A stretch of DNA of 64,000 nucleotides, taken from NCBI GenBank assembly GCA_021234155.1, contig JAJEKV010000077.1, positions 994,890 through 1,058,889 of the forward strand, written 5' to 3'. The stretch comes from Isoetes taiwanensis (lineage: Eukaryota > Streptophyta > Lycopodiopsida > Isoetales > Isoetaceae). Every line of letters starts with the position of its first letter. Within the stretch, counting starts at the first letter, position 1. Below are positions 32,956 through 44,020 of the stretch, one piece after another. A program made the position numbers and the translations under genes. The notes beneath the pieces are model-generated. The model was not told the DNA's origin, did no database searches, and saw only the letters and a list, made by a program, of their open reading frames with translations.

Positions 32956-35387
32956 CCAATTGCACAAGGTAATCACCGAACAGGCCATACTCTGCCTAAT
33001 TTATTTTCCAAATTCTAAATTCCCCAGCCATGGCTGAAGAATTTGAGCTTAAATCCGCAGGAACAAGAAGGAGGGACTCATTCCTTCACAAAACAGCTTT
33101 TGGAGGATGAATGGTACATCACTACAGCTGCTTCGGATAATACATTCGTCGAAGATATGAAGGATCTGCCTTACCGGACACAGTTAAGCTTGGATCCGAC
33201 TCATTTGCAGGCCCTTCTTGCTCAAACGGAAGTCCCAGACAAGCCATCTCTGTTGCATGCTTCCATATCTATGGATCAAATCCCAGTGCCAAATCCAAAT
33301 ATGAGATTAAACGATTATGCCATGCTGGGAGGCTTTCCTTCCATACCCACAACAAATAATATTGTTGGGTTTCCTGGTATACACAGAAGCACAGGCCCCA
33401 TGGCTCCATATCTTAGCACCCCTAGTGCCGGATATATGAATACATCTTTGTTGGGCACCTTGGATCAAGATCACCCAGTTGAAGATTTTAATTATTTCAA
33501 CAAGCCCAGTTTCGGATCTGCTGTTTCTATGGGGGTGAGCTCAGATTTGGTTCAGAATATGGTTAGCCCCCTTGATTTTTCGAGCAGGTATAGCAGTTAT
33601 TTTGAGGACAGTTTTAGGCTGGGTATGGTTGGTAAGGCAGGACCACCGCAACAAGATGTTGAACCAAATCTACAGAAAACTAGTTCCGGCTGTGTGGAAA
33701 GCTTGGCCCCTGTCGTTTCTCAGCCTTTGCTGCTTGACAATTCCGGTGTCAAATCCTCGCCAGTTCTAGCTTCAGCTTCTGGGGATTCATCTGTAGATAT
33801 GGTGGATGAAGAAACTAGATGTGTGAAAACTGGCCCTGTTTTTGGCAAGAAGGAGAGCGCCAATAAGAGGCAAAAAAGCCCTGTGTCTGAAGAGATGGCA
33901 GATTGTGCTAAGGAGTTGGGTTTTGTGAACCAGCAGGATCTAATTGATATGAATGAAGAGGAACTGGAGGATCTTGGTGATGGCTATGGCCAGCTCTGTG
34001 AAACCAATGACACCCTTCTACCTGAATCTGCTGCTCAATGTGGTGCTTCAGGTTCTGGTGAAGTTGAACGTGGTAAAAGAAAAGGCCTTCCTGCTAAAAA
34101 CCTCATGGCCGAGCGCAGAAGAAGAAAAAAGCTTAATGACAGACTTTATATGCTCAGATCTGTAGTTCCTAAGATTAGCAAGGTCTGCCTCAGTCCTTCA
34201 ATTTCTTTAACCTTTTGCTTCTTTTTTTTGCTTTGAATTGGCCTCTCTTTTGCCTACAATGGAAGTTTTCTAAACAATTTTATTTTTTTATTGTTGCAGA
34301 TGGATAGAGCTTCAATTCTTGGTGATGCAATAGATTATCTTAAAGAGCTTTTGCAAAGAATCAATGATTTGCATAATGAACTAGAGGGCCCTGTTGATGC
34401 CATGGTTCCTCCAGGATTTGCTGCTCAACATCAATCCCTCTTAGCTCCAGATCTTGCTGGCCATGTGAAGGAAGAGTTTCCTGTTTCCTTGCCTAGTTCT
34501 GAAGCCCAACCTGCAAATGTAAGTTTATTCTCTTTTTGTTTCATCTGCTTTGGGCATTACTTTCAGAGCATAGTTTTCGTTTGTGTTATAGTTAAATATG
34601 CCTTCTTTTCTTTGCAGCTCTGTCTTTTCCTGTTTTGTTTTGTACCTTGGTAACCCTGTAGAGAACCTCATTTCTTTATCCTCTGTGCAATCCTCCATAG
34701 TCTTCAGTGGGATGTTTTACCATGTGGCCAAACATCTTGTTTTTCTTTTTATCCCTGTTGTTGAGGAAAGCTTTAAAAGCATTTCTTTAATGAGCACATG
34801 CTCTCAATCCAGTGCAACCTTCCATTTGCATATTTGATTTTGTCTTCAGAATATACCTCTTTGAATTTGTTAAAGACAAATCCAGACAAAGGAAGGAAAG
34901 ATGGATCTTGATAAGATTCACAACATGCTTTCTTGTCTCTCAACAGCCTTATGCCACTTGCTTAAAGTATGTTAAATAGTCAAAAGATACTAATTTTTCT
35001 GCCACTGACCAATGGGAGCAGTGTCTGATAATATTTTACTGTTTTATAGGTTGAGGTAAAAGCTAAGGATGGAAAAGCCCTAAACATTCATATGTTTTGC
35101 GCACGACGGCCTGGAATTCTGTTATCAACAATGAGGGCACTCGATGGACTTGGTTTGGATGTGCAACAAGCTGTAATTAGCTGCTTCAATGGATTTGCAC
35201 TCGATGTCTTTTCAAGCAGAGGTGACATTCAAACTGATGAGATTTATGTCCTTAGAATTATAGACATGGTCTAATGCTGATGTTGGTGGATTTGCAGCAA
35301 ATGAAGGATGGATCAGTTGGACCAGAAGAAATCAAGGCAGTATTGTTGCACACAGCAGGCTATCACAACTCATTAGAAACTCTATAA
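32903..35387 (+). CDS. ICE/SCREAM-type bHLH transcription factor, five coding exons
   Basis: This is an orthologue or close paralogue of Arabidopsis ICE1/ICE2 (SCREAM), nuclear bHLH partners of SPEECHLESS, MUTE and FAMA in stomatal development and activators of cold-response genes. Proposed coding exons are 32903-32968, 33061-34182, 34300-34518, 35050-35221 and 35298-35387; every junction is phase 0 once one surplus T (35209-35212) is discounted, giving 555 residues. Seen: an N-terminal [11 protein letters not shown] (residues 31-41) like the ICE1 'FKSMLEDEWY' motif; a bHLH at about 358-426 with [16 protein letters not shown] as basic region and [19 protein letters not shown] as helix 2; VKEE at 452-455, matching the sumoylation site of ICE1; and an ACT-like C-terminal domain from 470 ([34 protein letters not shown]). 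The start is the first in-frame ATG after a TAG at 32828, but the first exon is my least certain call. With the surplus T real, the protein would end differently. Confidence 0.88.
32969..33060 (+). other. Intron 1 of the bHLH gene, two possible acceptors
   Basis: Donor AAG|GTAATC. Both CCCCAG (ending 33027) and CCGCAG (ending 33060) keep the frame open, because they lie exactly 33 nt apart. A CTAAT branch-point-like site lies near 32996. Use of the first acceptor would add 11 residues ([11 protein letters not shown]). Confidence 0.6.
34183..34299 (+). other. Intron 2 of the bHLH gene
   Basis: 117 bp, AAG|GTCTGC to TTGTTGCAG|ATGGAT with a T-rich 3' part. It splits the bHLH loop after ISK, phase 0, in keeping with the ICE1 family. 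Confidence 0.9.
34519..35049 (+). other. Intron 3 of the bHLH gene
   Basis: 531 bp, AAT|GTAAGT to TTTTATAG|GTTGAG, phase 0. It separates the linker with the VKEE motif from the ACT-like domain. The short ORFs inside it are not genes. Confidence 0.9.
35209..35212 (+). other. Surplus T in a T4 run at the end of exon 4
   Basis: With four Ts the frame reads DVFSSRG and runs into the intron. With three it reads DVFQAE, the donor GAG|GTGACA falls in phase 0, and exon 5 continues with [20 protein letters not shown]. This is the expected ICE family ending ('DVFRAEQ...[10 protein letters not shown]'). Confidence 0.85.
35222..35297 (+). other. Intron 4 of the bHLH gene
   Basis: 76 bp, GAG|GTGACA to GATTTGCAG|CAAATG. 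The position, between AE and Q, matches my recollection of the last ICE1 intron. Confidence 0.8.
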
Positions 35388-35884
35388 TGAGCTTCAATCA
35401 ACTAATTTTGTCCTTGTGTAATATATTTCCAATTTACCATGTTCAACAATGGCATGGGACAATTGCATGTTTAAAAATCAAAATATTAAGGGTTAGGTTG
35501 CAGGCCTTTGTGTAAAGGATCATCTTTTCTTTAAAAGCCTAGTGATTAAACCAATCACTGGCAAGTTTAAATATTTGCCCCTATTTAGGGCATGTTTGTA
35601 TTCTTCTACAAAGACTTTGTCAGAAAGAATGTTTTCATGTCTTGGATTCTTTACGAGCACGGCCTCATATCCACAAGGCCAAAGATCCAATGTTGTCAAT
35701 AGTGATGTTCACAAGGTGAGAGATCCACGATGTTGTCATGGTAGATTCACATTGTTGCATTGTTGTCCTCGATTTCGTTTAAGTGCTAGTACACTACTTA
35801 CTTGATCATGTGGTTTTCATAATTAAACTTGCTTACAAGATGAGAAGATATGACAATGCTAGTCACATAGTTGAACTTTACAAA
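35388..35884 (+). other. 3' untranslated and downstream region
   Basis: AT-rich sequence following the TAA at 35385-35387. No clear AATAAA signal. GTAATATATTTCC near 35417 could serve as a weak plant polyadenylation element. No further gene is recognised. Confidence 0.4.
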
Positions 35885-35918
35885 ATAAGAATTTAATTGA
35901 ATTGAATTTTACCATCCA
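35885..35918 (-). repeat. LINE-like 3' tail, reverse orientation
   Basis: The minus strand reads CGTGGATGGTAAAATTCAAT and further AATTC repeats. This is close to the LINE 3' ends at 8660-8700 and 62635-62665. Only the tail is evident here. Confidence 0.5.
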
Positions 35919-36544
35919 CGTAATCAACACTAGGCTCAAATTACGCCTATATTACATTAAAATTATATTGTATAACATATTCTAGTTTTGCTGGAGCAGC
36001 GCCGCTTTCCTTCCCCCTTCTTTCTTCACGGGGATGCTTCTTCAACAGCCAAATCTGATGCTTCAACTGCTGATCTGGTGAACGACTATAGATCTCGTGC
36101 TTTAGAAGCCTCTTATTTCTTCCTCTGTAGATCCGTTGAAACCCCGACTACCTATTAAAATATTTGCACTATCAATAAAAAAAAAGGCCCAATTTTTGGG
36201 TTGTTTAAGTCTTGGGTCTTAGAGATGACAGATTGTAGCCCTTGCAGGTGCTTTAGGGCTTTCAGAGGCGGCCGAAGAAAGAAGCTATCGGTTTTGAATC
36301 CATTTTGGCAAATCCATTTTGGAGGTTTTGGCAGATCGGTTTGTTCTTAGAAGTAGATGCTTCATTCACAAAAACATTTTACCAAGTTTTCTTGCCTGTG
36401 TGATGCTCTGACTATTTTTTGCAGAGATTGCTTGCTTGTCTCTAGATTTTGGTCTACAAATCTGTTCAAATCTTGTATTAGAGATGATTCATCACTAAAA
36501 CAAAGCATTTTCCACTTGGAAATTTGAGCCTAGTGTTGATTACG
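35919..36544. mobile_element. Element with perfect 24-bp terminal inverted repeats
   Basis: CGTAATCAACACTAGGCTCA (first 20 of 24, 35919-35942) is exactly reverse-complemented at 36521-36544. The 626-bp span has no transposase ORF, so it looks like a non-autonomous (MITE-like) element. A clear target duplication is not seen, because a second inverted-repeat element starts 3 nt away. Confidence 0.65.
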
Positions 36545-36547
36545 TCC

Positions 36548-36704
36548 CGTAATCCACAGAAGGGGGGCATTCCGCCCTTGTAGGATTTTCTTTCAAGACA
36601 CACGCCCTCGTGCCCTTTTCAAGCCAGCCGCTCGTTACACCGCCTCGACGCTAAGCCAGCCGAGATCCCTCTTGGGCGGAATGCCTCCCCTCCCGTGGAT
36701 TACG
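36548..36704. mobile_element. Short foldback/MITE with ~30-bp inverted ends
   Basis: Left end 36548-36577 (CGTAATCCACAGAAGG, then GGGGCATTCCGCCC) is inverted at 36674-36704 (GGGCGGAATGCC through CGTGGATTACG) with few differences. The span is 157 bp, the centre is GC-rich and there is no ORF. The CGTAATC terminus is shared with the preceding element. Confidence 0.7.
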
Positions 36705-37399
36705 TAGTACATAGACCGAAAGGGCCTTTGGGACTTCAAAGAATAAGGTAGACCTATTATTATCTAGGATTGAAAAACCTTGAAAGGATTTTCGAGGAAA
36801 AAACTTTAGCAGTAATAAGCTTATTGATAAACTATATATTCTTACATGTCAGTGTAGTGATGGACACAACTGAGTGCGCATGTCTAAAACCTCTTGGATA
36901 TCTTATGCTAGTGCCACTACTGAAGGCATCTACAACATCACATGTAGCGATTGGTTATATAAGGCCCCCAAAAATGAGCTTGCATAAAAAAATCAGCATG
37001 TAAGCTTATCTTTTTCTATACAACAATTTACAATGTCAACGAAAACTATGTATCCTTCAGATATTTTTTTGTACTAATTCTAAAATTTACACTAGTTTCT
37101 ACAACAATCCTCATTAGTTTGTAAGATTACTTTTAAGCATATGTTGATTTTGCAGTGTCATTGCTAGTTCATATCATGTTTAATTACGAGAATCCTACAC
37201 AATAGTTTTTGCAAATCATCATTAGTTTTGGAGAAGTGTTCTAAGCATATATAAATTTGCAAGCCATTGCTAGTTCATACCACCTTAATTATATGCATTC
37301 TAGATTTTACAATGGTTTCGTAAAATCATCATTAACTTATGGGATGGTTTTTACATATATGTTTTCAATAATTTTAAAGGCTTTCACATCCTAATTATC
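36705..37399. other. AT-rich spacer, nothing recognised
   Basis: Loose repetition of GTTTTTACA, CATTAGTTT and CATATATG motifs. No ORF with a recognisable motif. Confidence 0.4.
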
Positions 37400-38325
37400 G
37401 GCCACCATTTGACAGCCATATCGGAGTCCAGCAGTATCATTTTGGACTCCACATTGATCAGTTGAAGAGTTGGCTTACTGATAATGGGGGTAATGGAGCT
37501 CAAGTTCTGCACCAAATCATCAGATAACTAATATATGCTAACGATGTGGACCTCCTAGCTCACACTCTGGAGGACATGCAGTGCTATCTTGATGCCCTAG
37601 ACACATTCTACCAGATCACTAATATGCACATCAACCTGGCCAAGACTAAGGTGGTCTTCATATCATTCTCATGTCAGGCAAGACCTCCCTCCTTCAGTTA
37701 CCGAGGGCAGAATGTGGAAGTGACACCCACTTACAAGTATTTGAATGTGGAGTTTCCTTCTACATACTGGGACACTTCCGTCCAGTTAAGAGTGACGGCG
37801 GGCTGGAAGGCACTGTATGCAATGCAAAATAACTGCCACAGAATGGAGCTATATGATTGGGCCCATCAGCCCCACCTATTTAAAGTCTTGGTGGAGGTCG
37901 TCCTTCTATATGGGGTCTAAGTTTGGAGCCCAGTACTATCCTTTACAACCTGGAATGACTTGGAGCAAGTGCAGAAAGCCTTTCTGGAACAGGCACTGGG
38001 AGTGAAGTCCATGATTCCATATCAAATCATGCTGCAAGGGACGGGTTTCTTACCTCTTCAGAGGGCAACCATTGATTGCCACATCGTTTACTTTCAGAAG
38101 GTAGTCAATCCCCAACTTGGCTTACACCATAGCAACAGAGCCGATGCATCTCAAAGCCTGTTGCAGGGAAAGAAGAGCTCGATGGGTTGCAGTGGAATGT
38201 GCAAAAGCACAAAGGTGTATACAGGTGCAAATAGAAGCAGATTGCCATAGCTTAATGCAGTACCTTAACGCTTGCTTCCTTAGCAAGCTTTAGAATGTCA
38301 GTGCCCTTGAACAGGTCAAGACAGC
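37400..38325 (+). pseudogene. LINE reverse transcriptase fragment
   Basis: The frame at 37524-37918 reads LIYANDVDLLAHTLEDMQCY, FYQITNMHINLAKTKVVFIS and PTYKYLNVEFPS. YAND replaces the YADD catalytic motif of non-LTR RTs, and NLAKTKVV is the following 'N..KT' motif. After a frame change 37960-38110 gives EQVQKAFLEQALGVKS and GTGFLPLQRATIDCHIVYFQ, shared with 7776-7905. The end at 38325 is abrupt, where sequence beginning TGTGACGTCCCC starts. Confidence 0.7.
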
Positions 38326-39120
38326 TGTGACGTCCCCTACTCATATACGGTGCACTCACCGTATACAAACAGGAGTTCATCCCCCACACTGACCCCAATT
38401 TTTGGTCCACAGTTATTTTTTAGTTGTACGGAAGTGTTGTTTTATGCCAAAAACAACACCAAAATGGCCCCAAAAGTTCACGTGGCCCGTTTATCCGGAT
38501 TTACACAAAGAGACAGTGGTTTTTTGGCAAAAACATTCCACTGTGGTTTTTCTGACAGTTTTTTGTTTTTTGATCAACGTGTCCTTTTATTTCACTATTG
38601 TTTTTCACGAACTTTTGTCAACGTGTGGTTTTTTCTTGACTGTTGTTTTTTGGAGGAGCCACGCGTTGTTTGTATTCCAAAAAACACATGTAGGTTTGAA
38701 TATTAATACGTGGAAAATTGAAAAAGAATAGTTTTTTTTTTCCTTTTCAATGTGTGTTGTTTTGTTTTCTCCACTTGTAGATCTTTAAGTTAACATTGTT
38801 TTCACAAAAGAAAATACGTAATATCTAAGAAATCCACATGTATTATTTTAGAATAATTGTTGTTTTCAAATGTTATTTTACTACGACAATATATAGTTAT
38901 TAGATATATTATGTATTATGTTTTTTCTTTACATGTTGGTTTTAAAAGTTATCATTGTTTTCTTAAAAAACAATACGTAGTTTTAAAGAAACCCACATAT
39001 AGGGAACATTGTTTTCCTTGATTTGATACGTAGCTATTAAGAAGTAGACACGTTGTTTCTTAATGTAGCTGTTGTCTCAATAAAATAAAATATATGTGGC
39101 CTTTATTTAAATTTAGAGAA
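38326..39120. other. T/GT-rich block with LTR-like start
   Basis: It begins TGTGACGTCCCCTACTC, similar to the first bases of LTRs B, D and E, followed by a hairpin (TATACGGTG / CACCGTATA, about 38343-38364). It then runs as T-rich, GTTTT-rich sequence with no gene. It interrupts the LINE and may be a decayed or solo LTR. Confidence 0.35.
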
Positions 39121-40582
39121 ACAACCCGTTTGGCGCTCTGGAACATCTGTCTAACCAATCAAATATTGACACGTGGCAACTCAATTTTTCAACAAAAGGC
39201 AATTATTTATTAGCTATTGATAATTTCAATCTACTGAAAGGAAAAAGACATCATGGAGCAAGCATCATTTGAATGCAAATAAAATGAATACAGCATTGTG
39301 AATTTCCACTAAACTCAAGTTTGCCTTTAAGTTTTGATTTTAATTGATTCCATATTTAAACTCAAGCTTGCCTTGAAACACAGATTACATTTTCACAAAT
39401 TTATATATTGTATAAACTCAATTTTGCTTTATTCAAATTCTTGCCATTGAGCTGATTTGATACATAGTAAATGATATGCATATTCTTCTTTTCATGCCAC
39501 CTTGCAAACCTGTCTGTTTCCTTTCATTATGCCAAAATATTCTGAAGAAAAGAAAGATCCCTTTAACAACCTTTAACAAGTCATGTTTCTTTACAAATGG
39601 AGGGTCGCCAAATGCATTTTCTGCGGTTTCTAATCCTCTCTTCTTACGATAATAAAACACCGTGATACCACCCCCTTCATAGAAAAAGCCCGATTACCAA
39701 TGCTCTTCCTTTCGCAAAACAAACACAATAGAATATTGAGTGCTCAATTGATCTTATTTTGAAGTAGACGTAACAATCGTTATGCTCATTGCCAAATTTT
39801 GGACTAACCTTTTATTCAAAAAATTGGTTTAAAAAGACAATGTTCAAAAATTGGTTTAGAAAGACAACAATGTTGGTCCTTTTCCGCTTTCAAAGGCATA
39901 TAAAAAAACAATTAGCTTGCGTTATTCTTACTACGTCCCTAGTTTCATATTCATAGAAAACATCGCCTATGTAGTTTCTAGAAATACATCATGGGCATAT
40001 GCAATCGGGGAGGAAATAGAGAGTAGAATAATATTTTGCCGATCCACGAGCCCCTCCCCGGACAAGAGCTGCAAGCCTTCTTCGATCCTCATTCCAGTCT
40101 ACTCATGGATTAAGTCATCTTTAAGGATCTTCAACTAAGCTCAAGATGGGCGGACTATGTCATCCGTGATTGAAAGAACAGATTAGATTTTTTACAAGAT
40201 CAAGAGAGCGTACCGAATATGCTTTTTTTGAGTTACCTTGGAGTCCAAGCCACATCTTCTCGGTCCTCTACCGCCATAGCCAGACCTCCAAACTCAGAAC
40301 AATTAATTTCTTTGAGCACAAGGATATTCAGAATCTAGGCTGTCCAGATTGTCTTGTCCGGATTTATTGCAGCTCATGTCCATTTGACTACCCTTCTGCA
40401 TCCAGAAGTGCGCTCAGAGCCATTTCCGGGCTCCCATCGATGGATCTATGTAATGACCTTGATGTTCTTGATATTTTCCCCGCCTTTTTACGTGCCAATT
40501 TATACCGATTGATGCAAAATGGGACATGAGCACCTACATCAAGAAGAAGCTTTGCCATCGCCAAGCAAAGGAGCTCACGGGA
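39121..40582. other. Intergenic, no gene recognised
   Basis: Short ORFs at 39917-40138 and 40170-40529 show no family motif and have no splice signals I would trust. I do not call a gene here. Confidence 0.4.
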
Positions 40583-40862
40583 TTCGCCAACGCCAAGGGC
40601 TTGGCAGCCAAGGGGGGAGAGGAAAAAAAAGGGGAGGAAAGCAGAGGGAGAGAGGAAAAACACAGGAGGAGCTCTTGCCGATTCGCCATCGCCAAGGGGC
40701 GCCATAGCCAAGGGGTAGAGAGGAAAAACAGGGAGGAAAGCACAGGGAGAGAGGAAAAACACAGGGAGGAGCTCTGCCGGATTCGCCATCGCCAAGCGGC
40801 GCCATAGTCAAGGGAGAGAGGAAAAACACAGGGAGGAAAGCACAGGGCGAGGGAAACACATG
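40583..40862. repeat. Purine-rich minisatellite, ~100-bp unit
   Basis: GAGAGAGGAAAAACACAGGG and GGAGGAAAGCACAGGG blocks alternate with GATTCGCCATCGCCAAG and GGCGCCATAG. Units begin near 40616, 40718 and 40817. The ORFs on both strands are products of this repeat. Confidence 0.8.
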
Positions 40863-41851
40863 GCGCAAGGCCAATCACATTAGAGGTCTTGGATCAACAT
40901 CTTAGCCGCTCATCGTCTTTGTCAATCTCAACCATCAATTTCAAGGGGCCAATATCTAACATAATAAAATGGGGATGAAGATCTCAACCGGCCCATCTTG
41001 ATCTGTTTAATAAAATACTACTTAGCGTTTGCATGCATATTTTTAAATATATATAATAGATTTTATCCCCCTTTTTTTTTCCTACTACAGGGGCTATTGT
41101 TTCTCCTATTGTGCCCCCACTCTTTTCTTCACGCCTTTTTATATACAACTCCCTACCCTTTCCCTACCCTTGAGGTATGGCGGTGCCCATATTTCTTCTG
41201 GGATGTCGAGTAGCGACCGCCCTTGAAAATTATTTCTAGTAGATCCCTTTAGGTGGATCTCGGCTGCAATTGCACGCAAACCGGCTGCTTTGGCAATGCA
41301 CACGAAGTTGGTTTTGCTTGATCCGCTTACCAAATGTTTTCCCATGTTCTTAAGAAAGCAAAAAACATTCTCGAAATTTTAAATGATAAAAGGAAAAGGT
41401 TATATGCACACCCGAAATAAAACCCGCAATAGCAAAGGTCGAGATTGTAAGAGCTTCAACAACTCTCAGTATGTTTTTATATCGAGAGGCCCTGCATGGT
41501 AGCACAGCTCCATATAGCATAGGCAGTGCCAAAACTATAGTTGCCGAGTGTTTAGAACTATTTCCATCCTAAAGTAACAGAAACAGTATAGATGCAGAAC
41601 AAAATTTCGGAGAAGATTATATGGCTCCGAAAATAATAGCTTGCGTGGAAAGAATTACTCCTCCTCACATTGGAAGCCCGACCAATCCCCATTGTCTTTG
41701 GATCTCGCCAATCCTATGTAAACTAGCATTAAAACTGGAGATAATATCGAGTTCCGAACACGCAGTTTCGAACATAAGTAGAAGCAAAAAAAAAACATCT
41801 CAGATCTCAAAAATAGAACCAAGGCAGGCAAGCACCGCTCTATAGGCGCAT
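40863..41851. other. Intergenic, no gene recognised
   Basis: Mixed composition, only short ORFs without motifs. Confidence 0.4.
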
Positions 41852-44018
41852 GCCCACGTGGCATATTTGAGCCACCTCGACATGTTTGAGCCTAGGTGGC
41901 ATGTTAAAGCCAAGGTGGCATGTTGGAGTCTAGATGACATGTTTGAGCCATCTTGGCATGTTGGAGCCTAGGTGGCATGCTTGAGCCATCTTGGCATGTT
42001 TGAGCCTAGGTGGCATGTTGGAGCCCATGGCATGTTTGAGCCACCTTGGCATGTTGGAGCCTAGGTGGCATGTTGGATAAGTGGCATGTTGGAGCCAAGG
42101 TGGCATGTTTTGAGCCTAGGTGGCTTGTTTGAGCCATCTTGGCATGTTTGAGCCACCTTGGCATGTTTGAGCCTATGTGGCATGTTGGAGCAAATGTGGC
42201 ATGTTTGAGCCTAAGTGGCATGTTGGAGCTTTGGTGGCGTGTTTGAGCCATTTGGCATATTTGAGCCACATTGGCATGTTAGAGCCTAGTGGCATGTTTG
42301 GGCCCATGTGGCATGTTTGAGCCACCTTGGCATATTTGAACCTAGGTGGTAAGTTGGAGCCTAGGTGGCATGTTGGAGTCTAGGTGGCATGTTGGAGCCT
42401 AGGTGTCATGTTTGAGCCATCTTAGCATGTTGGAGCCTAGGTGGCATGCTTGAGCCACCTTGGCATGTTGGAGCCTAGGTGGCATGTTGGTGCCTGCGTG
42501 TCATGTTTGAGCCACCTTGGCATGTTTGAGCCTAGGTGGCATGTTGGAGCCCTTGTGGTATACTTGAGCCACCTCGACATGTTTGAGCCACCTCGACATG
42601 TTTGAACCACCTTGGCATGTTGGAGTCTATTTGGCATGTTGGAGCCCATGGCATGTTTGAGCCACCTTGGCATGTTTGAGCCTAGGTGGCATGTTGGAAT
42701 CTAGGTGGCATGTTTGAGACTAGGTGGCATGTTTGAGTGACCTTGGCATGTTGGAGCCTAGGTGTTGTGCTTGAGCCACCTTGGCATGTTTGAGCCTAGG
42801 TGGCATGTTTGAGCCACCTTGTCATGTTGAGTGGCATTTTGGAGCCTAGGTGGCATGCACGGGAGCCTAATGGCATGTTGGAGTCCGTGGGCATGTTTGA
42901 GCTGTGAGGTAGCATGTTTGAGCCTAGGTGGCATTTTGGAGCCGACATGGCATGTTTGAGCCGCCTTGGCATGTTGGAGCCTAGGGAGCCCAGGGCGGGC
43001 ATGTTTGAGCCACCTTGGCATGTTTGAGCCTCACGTGTCATGTTGGAGCCTAGGTGACATTTTTGAGCCACCTTGGCATGTTGGAGCCTAGATGGCTTGT
43101 CCGAGCGTGGGCGTGTTTGAGCCACCTTGGCATGTTTGAGCCACCTTAGCATGTTTGCACCTAGATGGCATGTTGGAGCCTAGTGGCATGTTTGAGCCAC
43201 CTTGGCATGTTTGAACCACCTTGGCATGTTGGAGCCCGCTGGCATATTTGAGCCACCTTGAAATGTTCAAGCCACCTTGGCATGCTTGAGCCTAGGTGGC
43301 ACATTGGAGCCCTAGATGACATGTTTGAGCCACCTTGGCATGTTGGAGCCCAGGGTGGCGTGTGGCATGTTTGAGCCACCTTGGCATGTTGGAAGCCTAG
43401 GTGGCATGTTGAGCCTAGGTGGCATGTTTGAGCCACCTTGGCATGTTGGAGCCTAGGTAGCATGTTGGAGCTTGTGTGGCATGTTTGAGCCACCTTGGCA
43501 TGTTTGAGCCTAGGTGGCACATTGGAACCTAGTTGGCATGTTGGGCCAGCGTGGCATGTTTGAGCCACCTTGGCATGTTTGAGCCTAGGTGGCACGTTGG
43601 AGCCAACTTGGCATGTTTGAGCCACCTTGGCATGTTGGAGCCTTGGTGGCATGTTTTGAGCCACCTTGGCATGTTTGAGCCTAGGTGGCATGTTGGAGCC
43701 CGCGTGGCATGTTTGACCCACCTTGGCATATTTGATCCTAGGTGGCATGTTGGAACCACCTTGCATGTTGGAGCCTAGGTGACATGTTGAAGCCACGTGG
43801 CATGTTTGAGCCACCTTGCCATGTTTGAGCCACCTTGACATGATGGAGCCTAGGTGGCATCTTGGAGCCGACATGGCATGTTTGAGCCACCTTGGCATGT
43901 TGGAGCCTAGGTGGCATGCTGGTGCCCATGTGGCATGTTGCCACCTTGGCATCTTTGAGCATAGGTGGTATGTTGGAGCCTAGGTGACATGTTTGAGCCA
44001 CCTTGGCATGTTTTAGCC
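41852..44018. repeat. 2.2-kb minisatellite, 19-bp unit
   Basis: Over a hundred degenerate 19-bp units of two alternating kinds: GGCATGTTTGAGCCACCTT and GGCATGTTGGAGCCTAGGT. The unit length is not a multiple of three and the minus-strand unit has no stop in any frame, so long artificial minus-strand ORFs arise (one of 263 codons, 43161-43952). Each ORF cycles through all three frames. I do not consider them genes. Confidence 0.9.
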
Positions 44019-44020
44019 TA

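Noticed and set aside
33043-33045. TTG at 33043 as start of the bHLH protein
   Set aside because: It is not a normal plant start codon. A spliced first exon from the ATG at 32903 keeps the frame and places coding sequence ahead of the conserved N-terminal motif.
34598-34837. 79-codon ORF downstream of exon 3
   Set aside because: It lies entirely within intron 3 of the bHLH gene and has no motif.
40388-40878. Overlapping minus-strand ORFs rich in Phe, Leu, Ser and Pro
   Set aside because: They arise from the purine-rich ~100-bp minisatellite. Both strands are open for the same compositional reason.
43161-43952. 263-codon minus-strand ORF
   Set aside because: It is produced by the stop-free 19-bp minisatellite. 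Its 'protein' cycles through all three frames of one unit and has no start, splice or codon-usage support.
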